Assembly (NCBI GenBank): GCA_029204225.1
Contig: CM055094.1
Location: 28,070,107-28,134,106 of the forward strand
Reading direction: 5' to 3'
From: Diphasiastrum complanatum
Lineage: Eukaryota > Streptophyta > Lycopodiopsida > Lycopodiales > Lycopodiaceae
DNA length: 64,000 nt
Shown: positions 53,301 to 64,000 of the stretch, one piece after another
Position numbering within the stretch: the first letter of the stretch is position 1
Layout of the letters: each line of letters opens with the position of its first letter
Position numbers and translations under genes: made by a program
The notes under the pieces: model-generated
What the model saw: the letters and a program-made list of their open reading frames with translations, nothing else
What the model was told of the DNA's origin: nothing
Database searches by the model: none

Positions 53301-55082
53301 AATCAACCTGAGCTTAGAGGTCGGAAAGCTCGTTGGGCAGAGTTGATGCAAGAGTTTGACATGTCTATCAGATATAGGCGTGGAAAATTCAATACAGTAG
53401 CAGATGCCCTTAGCAGAATGCCTATGATAAACGAGCTGAGTTTTACTCAGATTCGTAATGAGTTACTCGAGTCCTTGAGAGGGAAATGCCAGCATGATGC
53501 ATTCTTCTCTATTATCTGGAACTCAGTCCAGAACAGACAGTTACAGACTCCAGAACCAGTTCCCGGGGCTGGTGCCAGTTCATCCAAGAATACGGCAGCT
53601 TCCGTTGAGGATGATGATGAGTCCGAGTATACGTCGTCAGATGACGTTGAGGATTCTGAGCCTGTATTACCCAAGCAAACCCTTGTGGTTGAGGGTCAGT
53701 TGACTCAAGGATTCAAATGGAAACAGTATTCCATTCAGGATGAGTACTTGCTCTATAGAGATAGAGTATGTGTCCCCAATTCAGAGGATTATAGGCAGCA
53801 GGTCCTATATGAATGTCATGACAATCCTAGCGCGGGACACCCAGGCATACAGAAGACCTATGAGCTTCTTCGTAGGCAATTTTTCTGGCCCAGTATGAAA
53901 AGGGACGTCCACCAGTATGTAACCAGTTGCCAGAAATGTCAAGTAAATAAAGGAGAGCGTTTAAAGGCAGGAGGGTTGTTGCATCCCTTAGAAATACCAG
54001 CTGGTAAATGGGAGAGTATCTCCATGGATTTTATAGTAGGCCTGCCTAAAACCCAAAAGGGTAATGACGCTATATGGGTCACAGTTGACCGTCTGACCAA
54101 AATGGCTCATTTTATTCCGACCAGAACAACCGTTAGAGCTCCAGAGTTAGCGAGGTTGTTTGTAGACGGGCTATTTAAATTGTACGGTCTACCTTCCGGC
54201 ATAGTCAGCGACCGGGACAATAAGTTTACTGGAAATTTTTGGAAGGCAGTATTCCATCATCTCCATACTGAACTTAATATGAGTACCACCGACCATCCAC
54301 AGACGGACGGTCAAACAGAAAGGGTAAATCAAGTGCTAGAGGATATGCTTCGTGCATACGTCAGCAAGAGGCAGACTAATTGGGAGGAGTATCTCTCGAT
54401 ATTAGAGTTTGCTTACAACAGTACCAAACATTTAGCTACGGGATACAGCCCATCTATGCTGATGTACGGTTTTCAGCCACGCTCACCCACAGCTGTAGGG
54501 TTTAAACAAGAAAAAGTTGAAGCAGCCAGAAACTTTTTAGAAGACCTAAACCAGATGATAGAACATGCTAAGCGTAGCATTAGACAATCCCAGGATCGAG
54601 CTAGGCATTATGCAGATCCACACAGACGGGATGTGCAGTTCTCCACTGGTGAGAAAGTCTACTTGAGAGTCCCAGTTGACTCTAAAACCCTCAAATCAGG
54701 AGTGTGTGCTAAGTTGTCTCCAAGGTATTGTGGTCCCTTTACCATCAGTAGGAGACTAGGCGAGGTCACCTATGAACTAGAACTTCCACACAGCAGTAAG
54801 GTTTTTCCAGTTTTTCATGTAAGTCAGTTACGAAAAGCCTTAACCAGATCAGATAATCTGGTAGGGGACAGTGTTCTAGTTCTCCCATTGGATCCTCAAC
54901 AACCTCCACATGAACCAGAGGAGATTCTTGATAGTAGAGAGACGCAGACTCGTCATACTCTATACCGAGAATATCTGGTTAAGTGGAATGATCAGCCTGT
55001 TGAGAATGCCACTTGGGAAAGAGGCAGCGTCCTTCGCAAGATTTTTCCAGACTTTGTCTTAGAGGACCAAGACGGTTCTTAA
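50304..55082 (+). CDS. Chromovirus Gag-Pol polyprotein (1592 aa), intact
   Basis: Single frame, ATG at 50304 to TAA at 55080-55082. Domains with approximate residues: acidic N-terminus, retrotransposon Gag (110-270), basic stretch, CCHC knuckle ([14 protein letters not shown], 346-359), and protease with [10 protein letters not shown] (about 431, Asp-Asp-Gly in place of the usual Asp-Ser-Gly). RT has [20 protein letters not shown] and FLDDILVYS (Asp-Asp about 780). RNase H has ETDASDF (about 927) and a late TDHESLRYL. An acidic linker (about 1095-1120) precedes the HHCC finger (1171-1213), the integrase core with SMDFIVGLP (D about 1240), SDRDNKFTG (D about 1302) and TERVNQ (E about 1338), a GPY-type region and the chromodomain (about 1539-1590: [18 protein letters not shown]). 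All catalytic residues are present, so it could be active. Gag and Pol have no frameshift or stop between them. Confidence 0.97.
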   Translation: MTTPQGPDQPPERGFDELETEALAYKKGKEPMEVEEQEQFAEELDELVTKEQFLQLVTEVDELKLALANFKSSVDDSFAELKNLFLSSAKGSLPSTSQLSPSPLPSVSGETLRSHPSVFKDLKPPTFNGEEKDRNADILQTFLSKWKNIHALKQTPDHLQAIEASLSLGPMAYKWWLNLQETGQTPRSWKAFEEAFLREFLPENELDRAWEAWERTVMDKSLIQYISQYREAILKIKNMDDYQKIRGFVRGLKDEYKVEVQRNLPTTLEQALRYAQIYDDSVGRKRARQQPLSEQLPQKDFQFKKKFLKRKKEDKFKGEAPQKRPSLIQPLKPDDFEKAKQERLCFVCMGKGHTVRQCPKGPFTKKDKKQVHLVQTVCFPSDSAASEIKVYHEDHEHCCQLTSAMLARPFSFGPHDLVRMHGKVGNQSVRVMVDDGATHNFINHTLVKKLKLPEVPSQHRYIVSLAKGEDKKIWETMVSKLNLGIQGYQDQINFQIMHLDRTYIVLGRDWLYSLGPSLHRNYQENTLSFQYKGREIQLHGEHDVPNNPMVCSSELCQLIGDEDHQVFLCDFQFIPEVSISSSIQQKISKLETLLSKFKDIFPEDLPHGLPPSREVDHVINLVPGTAPVSKPPYRVSRTEDEEITRQLTDYLGKGQIQTSSSPWASPVLLVKKKEGFMRLCVDYRALNKVTIKNKYPMPRADELFDQLDGAKFFSKIDLRSGYHQVRIKSEDVSKTAFRTRHGHYEFKVMPFGLTNAPATFMTLMNSVLRPYLGKFVVVFLDDILVYSKTRKEHLKHLRKVFRLLRKHKLYAKQSKCEFFVEEVAYLGHIISSDGIKMDPNKVKAILSWLRPQNILELQIFLGLAGYYRRFVKEYAQIAVPMTNLLKGKGKEFIWESAQQESFDALKTALATAPVLKVVDPNQSFVVETDASDFAVGAVLTQGGRPVAFESKKLEPAQTRYSAYEKELFSIVHALKTWRHYLYGANFEVLTDHESLRYLCNQPELRGRKARWAELMQEFDMSIRYRRGKFNTVADALSRMPMINELSFTQIRNELLESLRGKCQHDAFFSIIWNSVQNRQLQTPEPVPGAGASSSKNTAASVEDDDESEYTSSDDVEDSEPVLPKQTLVVEGQLTQGFKWKQYSIQDEYLLYRDRVCVPNSEDYRQQVLYECHDNPSAGHPGIQKTYELLRRQFFWPSMKRDVHQYVTSCQKCQVNKGERLKAGGLLHPLEIPAGKWESISMDFIVGLPKTQKGNDAIWVTVDRLTKMAHFIPTRTTVRAPELARLFVDGLFKLYGLPSGIVSDRDNKFTGNFWKAVFHHLHTELNMSTTDHPQTDGQTERVNQVLEDMLRAYVSKRQTNWEEYLSILEFAYNSTKHLATGYSPSMLMYGFQPRSPTAVGFKQEKVEAARNFLEDLNQMIEHAKRSIRQSQDRARHYADPHRRDVQFSTGEKVYLRVPVDSKTLKSGVCAKLSPRYCGPFTISRRLGEVTYELELPHSSKVFPVFHVSQLRKALTRSDNLVGDSVLVLPLDPQQPPHEPEEILDSRETQTRHTLYREYLVKWNDQPVENATWERGSVLRKIFPDFVLEDQDGS

Positions 55083-55093
55083 GGGGGAGGGAG
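55081..55093 (+). promoter_or_regulatory. Polypurine tract
   Basis: AAGGGGGAGGGAG immediately before the 3' LTR; it overlaps the last base of the gag-pol stop codon region. Confidence 0.9.
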
Positions 55094-55451
55094 TGTTACG
55101 AGCTCGTAACCAGTGCCGAACCCTAGAGAACACAGATAGGTCAGATACCACAGTCAGGGTCGTGTCCAGCGTACATGACCAACAGGGCAAGACAGTGTGA
55201 GTAGTGTGCCCCAGCACGGTCCATAGCTATGGCGGGCCTAACACAGCCTAGGGACCCTGTCAGCAGGATAGGGCCCCCAGTTGGGTCCCGACGTGCAGTC
55301 GGCCACGTCAGTGCCACGTGGCCGACACTTGGCAGTAGCATGCTACCAGTCCTCACACTGGGCTAGGAGGGGCTTACTCTATATCAGGGAGTAGGCAAGG
55401 TTGGGTGGATCAGTTAGTGTTTGCCCTACTGTGGTCTTAGGATCTATTACA
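55094..55451 (+). repeat. 3' LTR of chromovirus copy B
   Basis: 358 bases, same ends as the 5' LTR. Differences seen: A/G near 55194, C/T near 55228, T/C near 55261 and G/C near 55436. Confidence 0.97.
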
Positions 55452-56040
55452 CAAAGGTACATAAGACAAAAGAGAGTACAAAAGGTAAGGAGCATTGTCC
55501 GCATACGGACTTATTTACTTGTAAAAAAGAGAAGAAGACAAGAAACTAGCATATCTATCTCGCAATCTCTAGGAAGAAGAAGTATCCAAGCTTGACCACC
55601 AGCTTGCGAGGGTACAATGCAAGAGCTTAACCACCTGCTCTGCGGAGGAGACTAGCTACGAGTAAGCTGAAAATAATGAGTGATAGTAGTAGTGGAGCGT
55701 GTTGTAGACTGGCGAGAAGCCCGTGAAGATCTAGTGATCCAGGATCTAGCAGAAGTATACGAGACTCTCTGTGTCTTCGATCTCTGAGTGGGGACTTCAA
55801 AATCCAAAACGGAAATGTCCTCTCTGTCTCGCTTCTGGAAAAACTGGGTAATATGAGCCTGGCTGTGATCCATATCTGTGGTAGGTAGAAGTGAAGCTCG
55901 TAGAGTATATATCTCTCTCAATAGAAGACCTACACATCTGGAGTCTAGATACTCGAGGAACGATCGCAATGTGAGAGAGGTATCTCTGTATAAACAATGG
56001 TAACGCCCCCTGATCTCATAATATACTGGACAGCGAAAGA
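55452..56040 (-). mobile_element. LINE-9, ORF2 tail and 3' UTR (5'-truncated)
   Basis: Begins at 56040 inside the zinc-knuckle (FRCPVYYEIRG). On the minus strand it reads LRSFLEYLDSRCVGLLLREI, QAHITQFFQKRDRED (PIP-like, 55838-55861) and a Ser/Thr/Arg tail ending TTTITHYFQLTRS-stop (stop near 55652). The 3' UTR runs to 55457 and continues at 49230. It is 5'-truncated against hAT sequence at 56040/56041, the usual outcome of LINE integration. Confidence 0.9.
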
Positions 56041-57346
56041 TGAAGGAGCTCAGGGATGGCTGGAATGCCTATATCTCCCAACATTATCCTGATGTACGCG
56101 AGCAGGATAACCTGCTGGATGAGCTTCAGATTTTCAGGCAGGAGACCTTGGAGTTCGCCACTGGCCCGACGCTTTTGAGAGAGGGTAATAAACTGACCAT
56201 GTGGCATGGTCCATTACAGTTTAAACTTGTTACTTCACATTTTACTGCACAGTTAGTCAATCATATTGTAACTTCTTTGGAACTTGGAACTTAGTTGCAA
56301 CTTGCTAGTAGTAAGTACTAACTGCCCCTTGAACCGTGATTCAGGCCAGCTACGTCCCATGTCATGGTGGTCGAAGTTTGGGGTTGATGTCCCCAAATTG
56401 CATCGCCTTGCCATCAGGATTCTCTCACAGGACTGCACTGTAGTCGCTTGTGAGAGGAACTGGAGTGTCCATTCCATGATTCACACGAAGAAGAGGAATC
56501 GACTATCATCAGCGCAGTTGGAGAGGTTGGTGTACGTACACGCCAACCTGAGACTTTTGGTAGACTCTAGACCACCGCAGAGCCTATCCAAGTAACTTGT
56601 AAGCCATAAATTATAATCTCTAAATTCTAACATGTGATCCATCATCCCAGGTGGCAGGACCCAGTTGGCAGTCAAGGCTCAGTAGATACTAAATAGATCA
56701 TACTACATACTACATAGTACTAAGTAGATACTAGACTCAGGACTGTAGCTAAATTATAACTTTTGTCGAGACTCGACCCTCCAAATTTTGTTTTGATTTC
56801 AATGTGCATTGTGACATGTGCGCAGGTTAACCCCGATCTGATCGATGTGGCAAAGGTTCCAGAGTTGCCACCGAGAGACCGGTCAGAGGAGGACGTGTAC
56901 GCATTCCTCCATGAGGAGGCCATGCAGAGTGCAGGTGAGAAATTAGGATTGTCTAAGCTCTTGAATTAAATTTTCGAAGTTCGAAGTTACTAATTATCGT
57001 AATTTACTAATTTGCAGGCAATAACACGGTTGTCCCTCTTTGTGTGCACTGTGCAGGGCCTGTCACTCGAGCAGACCGTAGGAGGAGGGCAAGAGAGGGT
57101 AGCAGCTCCCGTGCTCATAGCCCCGAGGACGAGTTTGAGTCTGAGTTTGAGGTATCGTCAGGGTCAGAGTCCTCAGAGGAGGAGGAGTATGAGGATGAGG
57201 AGTCCGAGGAGGGCGGGGATGAGGATGAGGGGCATCATACCTCTGCCTCTGATGAGGATTTCGCAGCTGAGCCTACCACTCGAGAGGCCACAACAGGCTC
57301 CACAGCACCAGCGAGTGGGAGGAGACTCAGGCGTAGGAGAGCTTAG
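56041..57346 (+). pseudogene. hAT transposase, C-terminal exons
   Basis: First exon (56041 to about 56600) carries the hAT dimerisation domain: LRPMSWWSKFGVDVPKLHRL, AIRILSQDCTVVACERNWSV and HTKKRNRLSSAQLERLVYVH with NLRL. A TAA (56594-56596) sits two codons before a good donor CTT|GTAAGC. From GCGCAG|GTTAAC (56826) a second exon (VNPDLIDVAKVPELPPRDRS) ends at GCAG|GTGAGA (56934). The third exon (57018-57346) is open and very acidic (SEEEEYEDEESEEGGDEDEG) with a basic C-terminus RRLRRRRA. The N-terminal half (BED finger, DDE) is not seen here. The in-frame TAA suggests inactivation. Confidence 0.85.
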
Positions 57347-58726
57347 AGTGCTCACTGCAGCCCTGCTCAGTGCTCATTGATGTCAGATGATTGTACATTA
57401 GATCATTGTAGTTACTAGTCTGTAGATGTTCATGTCACTAGATGAGCATTGACTCTTGAGCTGTTTACAGTGTAGTATGTACACATCATGATCTATCATC
57501 AGACACATCGCGCATTACATTGGTGACGGGACTCATGAGGCACCTGGCATATGTATTTACTATAATGTTATGATTCATGAATCATGATATATTATGGATT
57601 CTAGAATCTAGTTTCAAGTTTCAAGTTTCTGATTCCTGAAGTTAAGTTTTAACTGTAGTATGTACTATGTAGTCTGTTTAATGTTAGTCGATTATCTAAT
57701 TACTAATGGTTAAAGCCTTAAAGGTTTAAAGTTCAAACTTTAAAGTTTTACAATTTTGATTTTGGTATTTAAATTTTAATGTATTATGTTAGAAGTTACT
57801 AGTTAGAACTTAGTAGTTACATATGTCATATAGATAATAGAATGTTCAATGTTAAGACTTCAATGTTGTATGATGAATGATGATGACAGATGTAAGATAA
57901 ATCTAAGTTTCTAACCTAAATTTTTTTGGCTTTCTCAAACATTGTCATAACCTTCTTGTTTAATTTACAATCTACAGTCCTAGTACCTGGTACCTACGTA
58001 CTACGTAGTACGGTCCTGGGTCTAGACTCTAGACTCTACCTACTACCTAGTACCTAGCTAGTAGCTGCAGCCTGCCATTATTCATATCACTGATTAGTGA
58101 TCACTGTAGTCTCTGTATCAGACTAGTAAGTGGACCGTGGTCACGACTCACTAGTTAGTAGTTAGAACTTAGTAGTAAGTAGTCAGTGGTGACTGGTCAC
58201 TAATAACTATAATCTATTATCAAGATTCAGCTCTAGCCTCTGAGCTCAAGTTTCAGTTATACTCCAGGCTCCTAATTTCGAAACCTTGAGTTCCAACCGG
58301 CAACGTCCAAGTGGCCACTGGCAAGTTCCAACTCGTTACAAGTTACAACTTACTCCACACTTGTCACTCACAGTCCTGAGTCTCCTTAGCAAGTTGTTGC
58401 CAGTGTCAAGTGAGCACTTAGCAGATCCTTGTATCTGGGTAGTAGGGGGCCGGGGCCACTTGGCCAGGATATGGTTACAAGTTAGTAGTTACAAGTTACA
58501 AGTTACAACTTTGAACTTTCAAGTTTCAACTTACTGCAGTTCTCTTAAACTTGGGTCATAATGTCATTCTAATTTCTGTAAATTCTGTTTTGAATCTTGA
58601 TACGACAGGTCACACCGTCACAAGAGATCTGATTATCCTGAATTCTAATATCTGTAAATTTAGAGGAACATTGAGTATTTGTACTATCAGTGAATATTTG
58701 ACTTTTTTTTTGAAGAATTGGAAAAA
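57347..58726 (+). other. hAT 3' non-coding region
   Basis: AT-rich, with many irregular copies of GTTAGAAGTTACTAGTTA / AAGTTACAAGTTACAACTT-type words (57790-58170, 58320-58530). No coding sequence is recognised. Such a repetitive 3' tail fits a degenerate hAT element. Confidence 0.5.
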
Positions 58727-58820
58727 AAATGTTCGAACCGTTTTCCGATTCGAACTTGGCCTGGCGGTTCGAACCTCAAAGAATCGGTTCGAATCGACCT
58801 GTTCGAATCGGGATGCAACC
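58727..58820. repeat. hAT subterminal repeats / 3' end (GTTCGAA cluster, copy 3)
   Basis: GTTCGAACCG, GATTCGAACTTGG, CGGTTCGAACC, CGGTTCGAATCG and GTTCGAATCGGG within 90 bases, ending GGGATGCAAC at the junction with copia sequence (CTTACAGCTTGTGAAG). Clustered short repeats next to the terminus are typical of hAT transposase-binding regions. The exact terminal inverted repeat was not matched to a 5' end. Confidence 0.5.
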
Positions 58821-59038
58821 TTACAGCTTGTGAAGAATCCGGTGTTAAATAGCAGGACAAAGCATATCGAAGTTCAGCAGCATTTCATACGAGAGAAGTT
58901 GCAGAAGTAGAGTTGATCTACTGTGACAACAATGATCAAGTTGCAGATATCTTCACAAAAGGACTTGGTCGTGAAAAGTTTGAGAAGTTCAGGACACTTC
59001 TAGGTGTAATTGATAATCAATTATCCATTAAGGGGGAG
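58821..59038 (+). pseudogene. Copia RNase H tail and polypurine tract
   Basis: LQLVKNPVLNSRTKHIEVQQ, then HFIREKLQK and, after a stop, DQVADIFTKGLGREKFEKFR with LLGV. The polypurine tract ATTAAGGGGGAG (59027-59038) follows. This is the 3' end of a copia pol; the hAT element is inserted in it. It may belong with the gag fragment at 42214-43749. Confidence 0.88.
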
Positions 59039-59437
59039 TGTTAGAAATTAATGGATTAATTAATTAATTGTAGAGGCCAGCTTGTGAGCTAGTTCAAAGG
59101 CCTATTTCTAATTTTAGTGTCAATTTTGGTAGAATAGTATAGAATACTATCTTATGATCAAGTTAGCATAGATTGCTATTTTTGAGACACCTTAATTAGC
59201 ATAATTGCTTTTACCAGATGGTATAGTAGGCAAATAGCTTTTGCTTTAAAGCAAGGCCAGCCTCTATAAGAGTAAATGGGCGCCCTCCTTCATAAAAAGT
59301 CAGTTCATTGTTTATGAAGCATAGCTTCTTGTAATTTCTTCTTCAATAACGTTTCTTCTTCCACTTGAGTTTAGTGTTTTGTGTGAGTACTAATAAGATT
59401 AGTCTACTCCGAATTGAGAATCACTTTGATTCTATCA
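59039..59437 (+). repeat. Copia 3' LTR
   Basis: Starts TGTTAGAAATTAATGG right after the polypurine tract and ends about TTCTATCA (59437). It shares start, GGGCGCCC region and GTTTTGTGTGAGTACTAATA with the LTR at 41057. Confidence 0.65.
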
Positions 59438-59639
59438 AGGCCTATTGGCGATGCTACTTGGGAGCTCATTAATGTCTTTTATCACATACTTTTGCTTACG
59501 AATTAGGTTTGTTTCAATGGTGACATTCTTTTATCACTTGTTTTGTTAAACTTCTGTTTGTTGTGACAAGAACCTACGTACTTTTCTTTTTACGATTTGG
59601 ACAGTAATTCCATAACTTCTATACTTGTGTTCCATGTAG
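59438..59639 (+). other. End of GCN1 intron 6
   Basis: A short RPIGDATWELINVF reading (about 59439-59480) resembles the GDATWE element of gypsy C-termini and may be the far side of the outer LTR element at 40025. The rest is intron with acceptor TTCCATGTAG. Confidence 0.35.
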
Positions 59640-59766
59640 ATGTACAATTTGGTGGAGCATCTTGTGCCTTTTGTCAAGAGTGGTGTTTCAAAGCCAGCAC
59701 TACGATTGGATGGCATCTACAGTCTCCTTCTTCTGGCTTGGATTGCAGCCATGGATGTTAGAGCTG
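59640..59766 (+). CDS. GCN1: GCN1 exon 7
   Basis: 127 nt, phase 0 to phase 1 (CATGTAG|ATGTAC ... AGAGCTG|GTACGT). It encodes MYNLVEHLVPFVKSGVSKPA, LRLDGIYSLLLLAWIAAMDV and RA, matching plant GCN1 (L..L..LVK.G..K..QRLDGIY.LL...KIAA.D..A). It joins exon 6 in frame across the 20-kb transposon nest, so the gene looks intact despite the insertions. Confidence 0.92.
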
Positions 59767-60296
59767 GTACGTTTTGGTACAGGCATAATCATTGTGTTAC
59801 AGAGCATGCAACATTAGTAACCCTAGGTTATTTCTGGAATTTTTGCACTAAATTTTCACACAAGCTACAATTAATCTCTACAAATTCAGATATCTATCCT
59901 GAACCGTGCAATATATAGCAACCAGGTTAGAATGTCACCCAACCCGATGAAATCTTCTACTTGCTGGAATCTGGGTCTGCTTCTTTTAGATGTACAATAA
60001 TGTGTAGCACCATAGGATTGGGTTGTGGACTTATTATCCTTTCTTGTTTCTTAGGGATGTTCTTGTACTTCTTTTAACTAGCTTCTATTGCCTCTATTGT
60101 GATATAAACTGCTAGAGTTACCCTTAAGATTTGCTTGAGGTGGACTGTAATTGGGGGTGCCGTAAGTGTTGAAAATAGCTCTGTACAGAAGTTTTTTTAG
60201 CTGGATGCAAAGTGGACTGTAAGCTGTATTCTGCTTTGTGTGTCATGAACCTACAAAATTTCTGCGTTTGACATGGTGTACATATCACTTTGCCAG
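59767..60296 (+). other. GCN1 intron 7
   Basis: 530 bases, GTACGT to TTTGCCAG; nothing recognised inside. Confidence 0.8.
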
Positions 60297-60370
60297 ATGA
60301 AAGGCTCAACAAAGAGAAAATTTGGACTTTGGTGTTACAGAAAGATTCAACACTTTTGTCACCGTCAATG
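60297..60370 (+). CDS. GCN1: GCN1 exon 8
   Basis: 74 nt, phase 1 to phase 0 (TGCCAG|ATGAAA ... TCAATG|GTATAA). It encodes DERLNKEKIWTLVLQKDSTL, LSPSM, matching the plant GCN1 segment ..KEKLW.L......SL. The following expected block (about LASKLS..DC) was not found in the remaining 3.6 kb, so exon 9 should lie beyond the window. Confidence 0.8.
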
Positions 60371-63300
60371 GTATAACTGTTTGCTCCTCATCCTATTGCA
60401 TGAATTTTTATATTAGTTGTCCTCTTTCTTGAGAATTGGTTCTTTTGATATTTTTTAAATATTTTCATCACTAGCTAAGCCTAATTCTCAAGAATTTTGG
60501 GAGATACAGCAGACTGATGATTCAGAGAATATGGGAGCGGATCTATCACTTGCTGGAGCTGTTTGATGATTTTCATTCATATAAAAGCTCACTCGTATTT
60601 TATAGCGAAGAGTAAATATTCACCTTAGTGTATCACATTACTCACCTCAGCCACTATTTCTTATTCACATCCGCACTAGAGTATGTCTAACAAAGTCATG
60701 AACTGCAATGTGAAATTTCTCACCTAGCCTTTGGTATGACTGGAACCAAAATCCAGCCCAAGGCTGTAAGCCAACTATATTGTTTATCTTGCACCGTTAT
60801 TTTTTCATATACAAGACAAAAAATGCTCACAAGGTAGCTGGTTTCTTGGAACCATAGTAGTGACGGAACTCATTTGGAAGTTCTTCCAAATTTGTTCAAA
60901 TACATTTGGAATACACATTCTTATGGATTTTTTATGGGATGGTCTGTCCAAACTATCATTTGATAGCTAGGATGGACGTAGGAGCCTGCTAGCCTCTTAT
61001 ACGATCTGGATGCCAATTGAAGCTCGAGTAAGTAGGAGTTTTGTTGATGTCGTATGATTGCAGTCTTCTGCTCTATGCTTCTTCTTATAAGCCAATGTTA
61101 TGTATATTGAGATTTGTCACCTGTCTGTAATGATAGTCTGAGCTATGCCTACCTATATGCTCTGTATTTGAGCTTAGTTTTATTGTTAAATTGCCAATGG
61201 GCATTTTTCCACATCCTACTATAATTTTTCATTTATTATCAGACAAAAGGTTCAAAAAATTTGGAGGATTATTCCAATGTTCGAAACATGTTTCAGATTT
61301 TTCATGTTTGGAAGTTTTTAAGATTCGGTTGCCACTATCGTTAGCAGTTTGAACCCATGCGGACATAATTTCATAATTGCATTTCAGTTCCATGGCATGA
61401 GTATACTTGACATGTTCATTCCTTCATTCAACAGGCTTTTCATCTTGGAAATAAGTCGTGCCTGTAACAAACATATTCACATTATTATTGGATGAAAACT
61501 TAGTAATGGACACATTATCCTTCCTTTTACTTCAAAGAGTAGGTTGTGGTTGATCAAGTCAAATGTTAGATTTATAAAAGTGGATCATATTAGATAAGAC
61601 ATGCTTTCTCCATTTTTCATTCATTTCAGGAAGAATTGGTGATGTGAGTTGCATCCAGAAGAAGACGAAGATTTGTCCGAACCAAATTTACAATAGACCC
61701 TTTCCAAGCTCTTGCACTCAAGAATGCATCATAGATTGTGTCCTCCCTTCTCCATGCCTTCCACTTATAGGAGAGAAGGGATTCTAGGCATCTATAGCTA
61801 CCACAGTGAGATGGGAATGAGAATGCCTCTGAGAAAATGGGAACCACAACATCAACATAGTAAGATGAGTAAAAGCTCATACACAGAAGATCTTCAAATC
61901 TAAAATATCTGTGCTTTGAAATTTGTATTTGTACGTCATATTAACTAAGTACAAGATCCGGACTGGACATATGCACTGGTATGTAAGCAGATATCTGTGA
62001 ATATATATGTAATATATGTGCCACTAGATGTTTTTGCTTCCTCTTTTATTTGTCTGGGACTTGTGACCAGTGAACATGTTCCCAACCATTTTCCTACATA
62101 TTGGGAACAAATTCTCATGTCATGTTCCTGCACTTGCGTTTTTGAGCATTTTCTTAAACTTGGCACGTGTGGGATAAGTTGGCACACCCAAAATGTAGCG
62201 TTGCCACGTTCACCTGCTACTTTGATAACTGCACCTGATAGTGTGCCCAACCTCCCTAGCTCCACCGATTGTTATTTTTGGAAATGGTGCCTCCCATAAC
62301 ATGTGTTTTCCTTTTGTACCCAAAACTGCCTAAACTAGATATTCAATTCTCTTAATGAAAATGCTCATGGACCATGCTGGAGCTCTCAATCTCCTTTCTT
62401 TGGAGCCATAATACACTCTGGCTGCATCAATATCGATGGCTACTATTTTCCGTAAAAGGAGTTGACTCCTTGCTTGTAGTACTTAACCTCGCCATCACGG
62501 ACTACAGTACTGCTATGGTCCTCCTGAATAATCAGTACGTTCAGTCATTCTGCTGCTTATTGAGTAAACAGTACATGTTGCTAGTATTTTGTACTTTGTC
62601 TGCGTCTTGGTAACTCTTGTTTACATATTATGGTCCCTATTTTTTATTTTATCTGTTTTTTTCCTTGCTGATTGTCGTTTGCTTCTTAGTAGTCAACCTT
62701 AGGTCCACCCAAGAGAATCTGGATTCTTTCAAAACCCAGATAGCAACTTATGCATGAGTACTGATGAGACATAAGCAATGCTGGTTGACTAAAATTGTTT
62801 GCTTATTGCGGAACAATCATGAGCCAAGATGCAAGTGGCAAGAGCAGTAATACTAGGGGCGGATTCACCCACCACACCCCACCATTGAGCAGCCCAATAG
62901 AAACTCGTCATACTCACCCTGAGATTCAATGAAACATCCTTGTTTTGCTGTAAAAATTCAACATCTATCTCTTGGTCCTGCACAACAAGAGGCCATGACC
63001 TGCACAAAGACAAGGGACATTGTCAGATTCTTGAAAGATATGAGTCATCAAAAGCACACAAAAAGTGGGACAACCTTGACCTGGATACACATTTTGCGTC
63101 TATGTCCTCTAGCCGTGCACAAGCTCGGTGTCTGTGTGTATGGCTCTAGTAGCCCACATAGGGTGAAGCAAATGAGCAACTGCATGTATGGGCTTGTAAG
63201 TAAAATTCCACCTATCAGGTCACTTCTCTCCAATAACTGACATCCTACAAAAACCAAAAAAGTAATTATTCCATTGCAAAAAAAAAAAAAAAACTCAACA

Positions 63301-64000
63301 ATGCTAAAATACTCAGCAATATGGATGGACAAAACAGGTTAAAAATAAAAACCTCCACGCATCAAAAATGGGTCGCTTAAGGTTCTCCCCAATCTTGTCC
63401 ATGAACTCATAACTGAGGCTGACCTTAGAACCCTCTTGATCCACCAACCTCAGCACATGGTACATTGGCTGCAGGACTTCAACCAGCCCTATGTCGCCAT
63501 AAATCATCCCCAAAGACAATCCTCTGGAACCCAAGTCCAGTCGGCTCATTGCTACGATGCCACTGTGTGGACTCGGGATCGGCTGCCATTTGGCACAATC
63601 CAAGTCGAACCTGAAGCCTGTTTGTTGTTTATTGTAAATGTCATTGGACGAAAATCAGTTCATGCTAGTAATAGTGCTGAAATAAGGAAAGAGCATGGAA
63701 TGAGTTGAATGATCATTTGGTTTCATGGTATGGCACTAATGCTATTGTTTTGATGTGTCAAATATGGATGGTAATAGCAGCTATGTATTCTGAAAACAGT
63801 TTTTAAATCATACCATATGTAGTGTGTGCACACTACACCTTGTCATTGCACGATTATGTTTTGTTGAATTTAGTGCTAGAGTGGATACACTTTCTAACCC
63901 CTTATGTAGAAATTACATTGAGCAGTGAGTGTTAACTTTACAATGAAGTCATGAGCAGAAAACTGCAACTTTTTCAAGGAAAGCCTAATTATCTGCTGAG
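60371..64000 (+). other. GCN1 intron 8 (start), runs off the window
   Basis: AT-rich intron. Apart from the reverse-strand hAT relic at 62790-63605 no element or exon was recognised. Small frames such as 62374-62613 (+) have no family match and fit no GCN1 segment. Confidence 0.55.
62790..63605 (-). pseudogene. hAT transposase relic, reverse strand
   Basis: On the minus strand 63605 to about 63352 reads VEVLQPMYHVLRLVDQEGSK, then SLSYEFMDKIGENLK. This resembles the hAT block L.P...VLR.VD.....MG..YE.MD before the dimerisation domain, and ends near a GGAG|GTTTTT donor-like site. About 62990-62800 reads FYWAAQWWGVVGESAPSITA, LATCILAHDCSA, i.e. the start of the dimerisation domain (WW...G...P.L..LA..ILS..CS). 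Broken and truncated; unrelated by position to the hAT element at 56 kb. Confidence 0.65.

Larger units (their letters stand above)
49236..55451 (+). mobile_element. Intact chromovirus (Ty3/gypsy with chromodomain), copy B
   Basis: 6216 bp. Its parts are a 5' LTR, primer binding site, 700-base leader, a single uninterrupted gag-pol of 1592 codons, polypurine tract and 3' LTR, flanked by CAAAG duplications. The LTRs are each 358 bases and differ at four positions by my reading (about 98.9% identity), so the insertion is recent relative to everything around it. It lies in sense orientation to GCN1, inside the 3' UTR of LINE-9. Confidence 0.98.

Noticed and set aside
58727-58816. tRNA gene or tRNA-derived SINE, because GGTTCGAAYC resembles the B box
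   Set aside because: No A box, no cloverleaf and no acceptor stem can be drawn; the word is repeated many times, which fits hAT subterminal repeats better.
41057-59437. The two copia LTRs as an unquestioned pair of one element
   Set aside because: They share ends and some internal words but differ strongly and lack matching flanking duplications, so I list them separately.
60371-64000. Further GCN1 exons after exon 8
   Set aside because: I looked for the next conserved block after acceptor-like sites (61434, 61628, others) but none of the readings matched.

Overview
The window is nuclear DNA of a land plant with a large, retroelement-rich genome. A fern or another non-seed vascular plant seems most likely, but the species cannot be read from the sequence. 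Evidence for a plant: an ILITYHIA/GCN1 gene with GT-AG introns, a chromovirus (Ty3/gypsy with chromodomain), Ty1/copia elements, hAT transposases, tRNA-iMet type primer binding sites and long (GA/CT)n tracts. There are no bacterial features.

The only convincing host gene is the 5' part of GCN1, the ribosome-associated HEAT-repeat activator of the eIF2-alpha kinase GCN2, on the plus strand. Eight exons can be placed with consistent phases: 11056-11173, 35248-35627, 36061-36192, 36410-36791, 39003-39149, 39398-39582, 59640-59766 and 60297-60370. The gene runs off the right end. Intron 1 (24 kb) and intron 6 (20 kb) are swollen by transposons.

Layout. 1-11000: AT-rich flank with a foldback repeat, a decayed CENH3-like histone H3 sequence, a decayed Ulp1-type protease, copia fragments and microsatellites. 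11056-35247: GCN1 exon 1 and intron 1, holding LINE copies 1-7, three copia pieces, LTR fragments and a 5'-truncated chromovirus. 35248-39582: exons 2-6. 39583-59639: intron 6, a nest made of an LTR-element leader, a copia element, LINE-8, a hAT element, LINE-9 and, innermost, an intact chromovirus (49236-55451) with 358-bp LTRs differing at four positions, TSD CAAAG and a 1592-codon gag-pol. 59640-64000: exons 7-8 and intron 8 with a reverse-strand hAT relic.

The most interesting signal is in one LINE group. In all four copies that keep the ORF1/ORF2 boundary, the two ORFs are in the same frame and separated by one TAG. A GC-rich hairpin starts 6 nt downstream in three of the four, and there is no AUG before the endonuclease start. 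This looks like programmed stop-codon readthrough giving an ORF1-ORF2 fusion. The same LINEs end in PCNA-binding (PIP-box-like) motifs in every readable copy, carry a 3'-terminal stem-loop with a compensatory base pair, and are bordered by (CT)n tracts.
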